A stretch of DNA of 12,609 bases from Candidatus Stahliibacteriota bacterium (GTDB lineage: Bacteria > Hydrothermota > Tepidihabitantia > SM23-42). Made by a program: the position numbers and the translations under genes. Location of the stretch: NCBI GenBank assembly GCA_004376785.1, contig SOIY01000349.1, positions 1 to 12,609 on the forward strand. Reading direction: 5' to 3'. This document shows, piece by piece, positions 9,501-12,609 of this stretch. The notes under the pieces are model-generated. The model saw only the letters and a program-made list of their open reading frames with translations, was not told the origin of the DNA and did not search any database. Every line of letters starts with the position of its first letter. Positions within the stretch are counted from its first letter, which is position 1.

Positions 9501-10903
9501 ATGACTGGTATGTGGTTGCCTATGATAGTGCTAATAACTCAAGACAGTCTAATGAAACCTGGACAGTTGTTATTGATACAACTCCTCCTTCTATTGTAAA
9601 CCTGATTTCACCATCTGATAGTAGTTATTTGAGTAACAACACAATCAATTTCTTCTGGCATGAGGCAAATGACAATGTGAGCGGCTTAGACCACTATATA
9701 CTCCAGTATGCCTTAGATAGCGGTTTCTCACAAGGGCTGGTTGAAACAACCCTGGTTGACACAACGTTCACAACAGTCCTTTCTGATACTACTTATTTTT
9801 GGCATGTAAAAGCAGTAGATGTTGCGAACAATGAAGGCACGTTCTCAGTAACCTGGCAATTTGAGGTTGATACCCTGTCACCTTCAGTTCCAGCACTTGT
9901 TTCACCAATAAATGGCATATGGTTAACTGATACCCAGGTCGACTTTGAATGGACAGCTGTTATGGAAATCAGCATAAAAGAAACCTCCAAACTATCATCA
10001 TTCAAAAGAAAAAATATAACTAAGCACCTATGTTCCAGTAGTAAAGAAGAACGAGCCGCAATCACTGGCAGAAAAACTCTTTCGCAAGATTTGGACGCAC
10101 CCATTTGCTATATCCTTCAGGTCGACACCACAACTACCTTTACCTCACCACTGGTTATAGACACCCTAACATCAACATCGACCACTATTTCTTTAAGTGA
10201 AAACTTCTATTACTGGCGCGTCAAGGCATATGACCTGGCAGGCAACCAGGGTCCTTATGCTCAACCTGACAGTTTTGGTATTGATATAACACCACCTGTT
10301 ATTGAATCTACCACTGTTTGGACTGATACCTCTTTTGCAGGGCCATTTGAGATCAGAACAAAAGTTACAGACAATCTTTCGGATGTGGATTCAGTGATTC
10401 TTTATTACAAAAGAAATGAAGACCCTGATTGGATCTCAACAACAATGTATGTAGCAGGTTCACCTGACTGGTATTTGGATTCAATACCTCCTGTTGCAAA
10501 TCCCGATGATACAGTGCGATATTATATTGAAGCAGTTGATAATGTTGAACCTGGAAATGTTGCAACAGATCCAACTGGAGCACCAACAAATTATTTCTGG
10601 TTTATTGCAAATGCTACTGGAATTTTAGAAATCGCAGTAATACCTGAGTTCTTCTCTTTCGGTTTAAATAACAATCCTGCCAGGGGTAAACCTATCTTTA
10701 ATGTAGCCATCCCAAATGATGCTGTAATTAACCTGCGTATTTACGATGTATCCGGAAGATTAATCGACACGCCAATTATAAGTAGGCTATCGGCTGGAAC
10801 TCACGAAATTACCTGGACTTCTACACTAACTGCTGGTGTCTACTTCTACTCGCTTGAATCACCATGGCAGAACAAAGTTGGAAAACTCGTAATCATTAAA
10901 TAA
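6515..10903 (+). CDS. Secreted subtilisin-like (S8) serine protease with jelly-roll and Ig-like tail and T9SS-type C-terminal domain
   Basis: This is a 1462-residue extracellular peptidase. A signal peptide (MRRILLIAVLAGFVPAFG) is followed by a propeptide-like region to about residue 150. The S8 catalytic domain (about 155-485) has D182 in IIDTG, H222 in GHGTHCAG, oxyanion N323 in VAAGN and S427 in GTSMATPHTAG, so the triad is complete. Next come a fibronectin-like domain (about 490-595), a jelly-roll domain beginning ENFETGGIPAGWT (about 640-805, resembling cleaved-adhesin/choice-of-anchor J), and Ig-like domains starting near 933, 1028 and 1125. The last ~90 residues (IYDVSGRLID, AGTHEITW, AGVYFYSLES, GKLVIIK) resemble type A sorting domains of type IX secretion or FlgD-like folds, suggesting export and surface anchoring or release. 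Residues 1150-1196 are a lysine-rich insertion splitting the third Ig-like domain. The gene stands alone between its own promoter and terminator. The substrate is unknown; nutrient scavenging is an inference. Confidence 0.93.
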   Translation: MRRILLIAVLAGFVPAFGLVSPNLMDVMEQREPIQLIPVDIVLKEQIDIQKLKAAVQGVPKPQKKARVAEILQAFSAEKQQELLHYLKEMEEQGKVTDIKSFWIHNGIYCRATKDVIMKVHKRVDVHYVDYDLKPIQLEKPTHSVAPPDKTREIAWGVSKVHADQVWQLGYTGQNIVVGIIDTGVNYNHADLASHMWTDPNYPNHGWNFESNNNNPIDTQGHGTHCAGSVASDGTAGSQCGVAPEAQIMACKVRTAADSIAEEQIFSAMQFVVSPPLSPANGGDLISMSLGWQYQWGPRRATWRQSCDNVGAAGIVMCVAAGNERTSNTPPNALRCPGDVPPPWQNPQNGAPGMPSDVISVGATDINDQIGNFSSPGPVTWQNIAPFNDYSYPPGLTAPDVSAPGVNIKSCAYNNNTGYFDGWNGTSMATPHTAGVVALMLQKNSGLTPLEIDSILETTAIDLGTAGKDNDFGAGRIDALIAINATPEPGAPDAPTIVSPFDFAKLPILTPMLRFTTTDPQGDDVIYRIYWDTDTSFVTPESTTAGPYASGAIAEFVFPIPLTDGITYWWLVKAADTTNSGYWSGVTARRSFTVDTGLPINTCSWFQTTGAQFAVNDFTGTQIQGDSVVLLPVGYVEDTLLIENFETGGIPAGWTVIDGNSDGVEWTVGTTSAMGSYPPPNYGSSYAYYDDDDAGSGVINYNEELISPSVYIPAIAENIGIQYGYGFQIWQSGETYEVKARFFNGTWGTWNTIATYTSSSSGTATIDLTSYLPADSVQFEWMYHDETSSSHWGYACACDNVVISYSYSFSNDQGTLTGVPVYYNDLTITYARPHWGKAIWHKADAQDSIGLQIEYYNGAWQLVPDSDLPGNSSGFYTPLALDNINLSNLDTLTYNTLRLVGLFHRINTDAPNDPSLLDWEIGNLADVETVPPEPFSLISPPDSTLFSIPRPTFIWESTVDAGSGLRDYRIYIDNILRHTSSDTIWTADYDLDEGYNDWYVVAYDSANNSRQSNETWTVVIDTTPPSIVNLISPSDSSYLSNNTINFFWHEANDNVSGLDHYILQYALDSGFSQGLVETTLVDTTFTTVLSDTTYFWHVKAVDVANNEGTFSVTWQFEVDTLSPSVPALVSPINGIWLTDTQVDFEWTAVMEISIKETSKLSSFKRKNITKHLCSSSKEERAAITGRKTLSQDLDAPICYILQVDTTTTFTSPLVIDTLTSTSTTISLSENFYYWRVKAYDLAGNQGPYAQPDSFGIDITPPVIESTTVWTDTSFAGPFEIRTKVTDNLSDVDSVILYYKRNEDPDWISTTMYVAGSPDWYLDSIPPVANPDDTVRYYIEAVDNVEPGNVATDPTGAPTNYFWFIANATGILEIAVIPEFFSFGLNNNPARGKPIFNVAIPNDAVINLRIYDVSGRLIDTPIISRLSAGTHEITWTSTLTAGVYFYSLESPWQNKVGKLVIIK
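9962..10102 (+). other. In-frame lysine-rich insertion within an Ig-like domain of the protease
   Basis: The third Ig-like repeat begins VPALVSPINGIWLTDTQVDF-EWTAV and should continue directly to a YILQ-type strand, as the preceding repeat does (WHEANDNVSGLDHYILQY). Instead 47 residues (1150-1196) intervene before ICYILQVDTTTTF. They hold 10 Lys/Arg and 6 acidic residues and start MEISIKETSKLSSF. The flanking Ig-like domains are rich in D, T, S and N and almost free of lysine. The reading frame is preserved. It could be a surface loop, an inserted repeat element, or divergent linker. The boundaries are estimated to within a few residues. Confidence 0.6.
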
Positions 10904-10917
10904 ACTATATTGCAATC

Positions 10918-10961
10918 AAGAAAGGGTAGACTATTTGTCTACCCTTTCTTTGTTCTTTGTT
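10918..10961 (+). terminator. Rho-independent terminator of the protease gene
   Basis: A perfect 14-bp stem (AAGAAAGGGTAGAC at 10918-10931 with its complement at 10937-10950) encloses the 5-base loop TATTT. It is followed by a T-rich tract (TGTTCTTTGTTA). It lies 15 bases after the protease stop, so it should end that transcript. The stem flanks are A-rich and T-rich, so it could also act in reverse. Confidence 0.92.
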
Positions 10962-10990
10962 AGCAGGTAGAAGCAGGTGTTCGTTTTCTC

Positions 10991-11051
10991 GTGCCGTTTC
11001 AAATTATCAATGTTCGAACAAAAATAAAACACGAACTATTTGAAACGGTAC
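10991..11051. repeat. Inverted repeat with 14-bp arms, extended hairpin
   Basis: GTGCCGTTTCAAAT (10991-11004) and ATTTGAAACGGTAC (11038-11051) are complementary at 13 of 14 positions. Inside them GTTCG (11012-11016) and CGAAC (11032-11036) can pair around an A-rich loop, giving one long interrupted hairpin. No T-tract follows, so it is not a typical terminator. No reading frame is supported here. It could be an intergenic repeat element or a protein-binding site. Just upstream (10962-10980) AGCAGGT occurs twice, 11 bases apart. Confidence 0.6.
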
Positions 11052-11098
11052 TCGTAATTGACTCAAAACGCAAAATCGATATAATATAAAGACAGTGA

Positions 11099-11167
11099 CT
11101 AGATACTAGATGCTAGATTCTAGTGAAAAAGATTACAGATCACTAATTGCTAGCACCTAACCACTAG
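11099..11167. repeat. Heptad-repeat quasi-palindrome, unit 1 (CTAG type)
   Basis: CTAG recurs every 7 bases at 11099, 11106, 11113 and 11120, in heptads such as CTAGATA, CTAGATG and CTAGATT. The 27-base left arm (11099-11125) and right arm (11141-11167) are complementary at 18 of 27 positions, and the matches cluster at the TAG of each heptad. The 15-base loop (11126-11140) is AAAAAGATTACAGAT. The unit resembles in design the short tandemly repeated heptamers of cyanobacteria, though the sequence differs and the host is probably unrelated. Confidence 0.75.
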
Positions 11168-11230
11168 ATACTAGATTCTAGGAGTCAGTGTAAAAAATCT
11201 TGCCACTAGTCACTAGTTTCTAAAAACTAG
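11161..11230. repeat. Heptad-repeat quasi-palindrome, unit 2 (CTAG type)
   Basis: CTAG occurs at 11164, 11171 and 11178, again 7 bases apart, and at 11206, 11213 and 11227 on the same 7-base phase. The left arm (11164-11190) and right arm (11204-11230) are 27 bases each and complementary at 17 of 27 positions. The 13-base loop (11191-11203) is TAAAAAATCTTGC. The unit overlaps the right arm of unit 1, so the array is contiguous. Confidence 0.72.
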
Positions 11231-11260
11231 CATCTGTCTTGTCCGCCCTGATACTAGGAA

Positions 11261-11330
11261 ATAGGAATCAGGATACAGGAATCAGTAAGACAAAAAATCT
11301 GTGCCCTGTTCCCTGTATCCTGTGCCCTAT
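11261..11330. repeat. Heptad-repeat quasi-palindrome, unit 3 (AGGAATC/CCTGTAT type)
   Basis: The left arm (11261-11285) is a run of AGGAATC, AGGATAC and AGGAATC heptads. The right arm (11306-11330) is their inverted form (CCTGTTC, CCTGTAT, CCTGTGC, CCTATAC). The arms pair at 20 of 25 positions with an uninterrupted 11-bp core, CAGGATACAGG (11269-11279) against 11312-11322. The 20-base loop (11286-11305) contains AAAAAATCTGTG. CTAG sequences at 11254 and 11332 bracket the unit. The architecture matches units 1 and 2 although the heptad sequence differs. Confidence 0.75.
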
Positions 11331-11351
11331 ACTAGGGGGTGTCCCCCTTGT
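11331..11351. repeat. G5-TGT-C5 hairpin, copy 1
   Basis: ACTAGGGGG and CCCCCTTGT pair with one mismatch around TGT. Eighteen bases, from AGGGGG through CTTGT (11334-11351), are repeated exactly at 11513-11530. A second small hairpin follows at 11351-11365 (TTGGGC, loop AAA, GCCCAA). Confidence 0.7.
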
Positions 11352-11509
11352 TGGGCAAAGCCCAAAGATGACGTCGGTTAAGAGATGTATTAAAAACAGA
11401 ACGGTGTTAACACGGGTGCAACCTCCATGCTCAGCGATAGAGATCTACGGGCACGGGGGATTAAAGGCATCCGAAAAAGTTTTGATGCCGTTCCAAAAGT
11501 TTTTTGGAT
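11352..11509. other. Structured non-coding stretch upstream of the tRNA
   Basis: I find no supported gene here. Visible elements are a 10-bp palindrome GTGTTAACAC (11404-11413), a hairpin GGCATC/GATGCC (11466-11471 with 11484-11489) and a hairpin TCCAAAA/TTTTGGA (11492-11498 with 11502-11508). An alternative 10-bp pairing, ATCCGAAAAA (11469-11478) with TTTTTTGGAT (11500-11509, one G-T pair), would exclude both of those hairpins. Its position before a tRNA suggests a transcribed leader or an interspersed repeat. I cannot identify a convincing promoter. Confidence 0.45.
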
Positions 11510-11530
11510 ACAAGGGGGTGTCCCCCTTGT
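11510..11530. repeat. G5-TGT-C5 hairpin, copy 2, abutting the tRNA
   Basis: ACAAGGGGG and CCCCCTTGT form a perfect 9-bp stem around TGT. The last base of the stem is immediately followed by the first base of mature tRNA-Arg. In a precursor RNA this hairpin would stack directly against the acceptor stem and could affect RNase P access. Confidence 0.75.
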
Positions 11531-11604
11531 GCGCCCGTAGCCCAATTGGATAGAGCAGCGGATTCCGGTTCCGCAGGTTGTGCGTTCGAATCGCGCCGGG
11601 CGCG
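11531..11604 (+). tRNA. tRNA-Arg, anticodon CCG
   Basis: A full cloverleaf is present. Acceptor stem GCGCCCG (11531-11537) pairs with CGGGCGC (11597-11603). The anticodon stem GCGGA/TCCGC holds loop TTCCGGT with anticodon CCG (11565-11567), reading CGG codons. The T arm GTGCG-TTCGAAT-CGCGC includes one G-T pair. The D arm GCCC...GAGC has one mismatch (C12-A23) and carries A20, typical of arginine tRNAs. The discriminator base is G. CCA is not encoded, so it must be added by nucleotidyltransferase. The 3' side leads into the GATTAC-bounded segment. Confidence 0.95.
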
Positions 11605-11610
11605 TGTTCC

Positions 11611-11625
11611 GCCACCGTTGGTGGC
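11611..11625. repeat. Small hairpin downstream of the tRNA
   Basis: GCCACC (11611-11616) and GGTGGC (11620-11625) pair perfectly around GTT, 7 bases after the tRNA. No T-run follows (CATTGATTAC), so it is a poor rho-independent terminator. It may mark the 3' trailer. Confidence 0.5.
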
Positions 11626-11627
11626 AT

Positions 11628-12083
11628 TGATTACGGAGATTACAAATAGATTACTAAGATGACAAGAAAAATGAGGAAAGAGGAAAGGGATCCGGTAACT
11701 GAAGAAATAATAGCAGCGTGTTATCGGATTCACAATGAACTTGGCCCTGGTTTTACTGAAAAAATATATTCAAAAGCACTTCAGATTGCTTTGGAAAAAA
11801 CAGATTTGAAGTATGAAACAGAGAAGGATTTTTCTGTCTCATTCGATAGTATTAAGGTTGGTAAATTCAGGGCCGATTTTGTTATAGCCGATAGTGTTAT
11901 TGTTGAGCTTAAAAGTGTTGAGGGTAAACTACCTAAGATCTTTGAATCCCAGGTTATTTCTTACTTAAAAGCTTCTGGTCTTCAAGTAGGCTTATTGGTT
12001 AATTTTGGCAATCGGCGATGCGAGATCCGGAGATTGATGGTATAAATTTATCTCTGTAATCTTTCTTTTTATCGTTGTAATCA
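11628..12083. mobile_element. Candidate element: GxxExxY gene bounded by inverted GATTAC motifs
   Basis: TGATTAC at 11628-11634 is matched by its complement GTAATCA at 12077-12083, and AGATTAC at 11648-11654 by GTAATCT at 12056-12062. The inner and outer motifs are thus spaced 20 and 21 bases apart on the two sides, with a third left copy at 11637-11643. The segment of 456 bp contains one gene and little else. I see no clear target-site duplication and no transposase or integrase, so mobility is an inference from symmetry. Confidence 0.4.
11659..12045 (+). CDS. GxxExxY family protein, PD-(D/E)XK superfamily
   Basis: The 128-residue protein has the family signature G31-F-T-E34-K-I-Y37 in NELGPGFTEKIYSKAL, preceded by DPVTEEIIAACYRIH. 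A nuclease-like core follows: D73 in FRADFVIADS and E83-x-K85 in VIVELKSVE, with Q98 in ESQVISYLKASGLQVGLLVNFG. Length and ending match the family. Its biochemical role is not established; the fold suggests DNA or RNA cleavage. ATG 11659 is the first start, but no Shine-Dalgarno sequence precedes it, and ATG 11671 is an alternative that keeps the conserved region. The gene lies 54 bases after tRNA-Arg, between inverted GATTAC motifs. The family call is firm, the function open. Confidence 0.9.
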   Translation: MTRKMRKEERDPVTEEIIAACYRIHNELGPGFTEKIYSKALQIALEKTDLKYETEKDFSVSFDSIKVGKFRADFVIADSVIVELKSVEGKLPKIFESQVISYLKASGLQVGLLVNFGNRRCEIRRLMV

Positions 12084-12100
12084 TTTTTGCGAAGCAAAAA
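12084..12100. repeat. Perfect inverted repeat TTTTTGC-GAA-GCAAAAA before the nitroreductase gene
   Basis: A 7-bp stem encloses GAA, starting one base after the outer GTAATCA motif and ending against the ribosome binding site of the next gene. The centre, GCGAAGC, is known as an exceptionally stable DNA mini-hairpin. It might be the end of the GxxExxY segment, a weak terminator or a translational control structure; nothing decides between these. Confidence 0.5.
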
Positions 12101-12114
12101 AAAGGAGCGTAGCA

Positions 12115-12609
12115 ATGGATTTTTATGAAGTCATTAAAAAAAGAAAAAGTATAAGAAAATATAAATCAGATCCGATCCCTGACGGGGTCTTGGATAGAAT
12201 CCTTGAGGCAGGTCGTATTGCACCTTCAGCAAAAAATATTCAGCCCTGGCATTTTATTGTAATAAAAGACCTTGAGACAAAGAAAAAAGTAGCTGAAGCA
12301 AGTCGTAGCCAACTCTTTATGGCTGATGCTGATGTTATTATATGTGGATGCGCCTTAGAAAAAATTGCCTGGGGCAGGATGGGTGGATACATGAGTTCAT
12401 TTGCTGTTGATCTGGCAATTGCCATGGACCATATAATTCTGGCTTCAGCAAATGAAGGTCTTGGTACATGTTGGATTGGAGCATTTGATGAAAAGGCAGT
12501 TAAAGAAATCCTGCAGGTTCCTGACGATGTAAAGGTTGTAGCATTAACACCGATTGGTTATCCTGCAGTAGCGCCAGCAGACAGAGGAAGGAAAGAACTG
12601 AAAGAGATA
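12115..12609 (+). CDS. Nitroreductase family FMN-dependent oxidoreductase (3' end outside the window)
   Basis: A 165-codon frame is open to the window end. MDFYEVIKKRKSIRKY carries the N-terminal FMN-phosphate residues R10, S12 and R14 (RxSxR). APSAKNIQPWHFIV (36-49) is the family's second cofactor-binding motif, and SANEGLGTCWIGAF (111-124) the central glycine-rich motif. Members are small homodimeric flavoproteins that reduce nitro compounds, quinones or flavins with NAD(P)H; the physiological substrate cannot be told here. AAAGGAG (12101-12107), 7 bases before the ATG, supports the start. The last residues (RGRKELKEI) correspond to the usual RKPLxEIV near the C-terminus, so only about 10-20 residues are probably missing. 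No clear promoter is visible; it may depend on the upstream region. Confidence 0.92.
   Translation, partial: MDFYEVIKKRKSIRKYKSDPIPDGVLDRILEAGRIAPSAKNIQPWHFIVIKDLETKKKVAEASRSQLFMADADVIICGCALEKIAWGRMGGYMSSFAVDLAIAMDHIILASANEGLGTCWIGAFDEKAVKEILQVPDDVKVVALTPIGYPAVAPADRGRKELKEI

Noticed and set aside
9793..10104. Minus-strand 103-codon frame opposite the protease insertion
   Set aside because: It lies wholly antisense to a well-supported coding region, with no ribosome binding site or recognisable domain. Its only interest is that it overlaps the insertion.
11087..11240. Diversity-generating retroelement or retron RNA, suggested by the stem-loop units
   Set aside because: No reverse transcriptase, template/variable repeat pair or accessory gene is present. 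The stems are imperfect and heptad-phased, which is not the msr/msd layout.
11099..11335. CRISPR array
   Set aside because: The repeats are 7 bases long, imperfect and contiguous, with no unique spacers of uniform length and no cas genes in the window.
11239..11553. Plus-strand 104-codon open frame
   Set aside because: It runs through the heptad repeats, both G5/C5 hairpins and into the tRNA. It has no ribosome binding site and a low-complexity product that only reflects the repeats.
11445..11733. Two minus-strand open frames across the tRNA (11445-11627 and 11461-11733)
   Set aside because: They are translations of the antisense of tRNA-Arg. The resulting RTHNLRNRNPLLYPIGLRAH-like and DSNAQPAEPESAALSNWATG-like peptides are familiar spurious products of tRNA genes.
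12046..12114. Rho-independent terminator after the GxxExxY gene
   Set aside because: The only hairpin (12084-12100) has a weak AT-rich stem and is followed by A and not T on the coding strand, so it does not fit a canonical terminator.

Overview
The window reads as a piece of an AT-rich bacterial chromosome from an uncultivated lineage related to the FCB group. Candidate division WOR-3/Stahlbacteria is my best guess. The guess rests on the secreted protease: an S8 domain, a jelly-roll and Ig-like tail, and a C-terminal domain resembling type IX secretion sorting domains. It is a judgement from family resemblance; no marker gene is present.

Left half (22-6288, minus strand): a DNA-repair cluster. 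A 51-residue membrane-anchored protein (6133-6288), too short for ordinary gene calling, lies upstream of an AddA-type helicase-nuclease (2883-6008). AddA overlaps an AddB-type nuclease subunit (22-2886) by 4 bases (ATGA), so the two are translationally coupled. Together they should process double-strand DNA ends for recombination. A 226-base divergent intergenic region separates this cluster from the next gene.

Centre (6466-10961, plus strand): a monocistronic unit with a near-perfect sigma70-type promoter, a 12-bp palindrome against its -35 box, a strong ribosome binding site, a 1462-residue secreted subtilisin-like protease, and a clean rho-independent terminator. One Ig-like domain of the protease carries a lysine-rich in-frame insertion of about 47 residues.

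Right part (10960-12609): about 570 bases without a protein gene but rich in structure. It holds an inverted repeat at 10991-11051, then three consecutive quasi-palindromic units built from 7-bp-phased repeats (CTAG heptads, then AGGAATC-type heptads), each closed by an A-rich loop. These are followed by two copies of a G5/C5 hairpin and a chain of small hairpins running directly into a tRNA-Arg(CCG) gene at 11531-11604. Just downstream, a GxxExxY-family gene (PD-(D/E)XK fold) sits inside a 456-bp segment bounded by inverted TGATTAC motifs and may be a small mobile or domesticated element. The window ends inside a nitroreductase gene (12115 onward).

The strongest candidates for something undescribed are the heptad-phased palindromic units and the GATTAC-bounded GxxExxY segment. 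The structural observations are read directly from the sequence. Their functions are inference.
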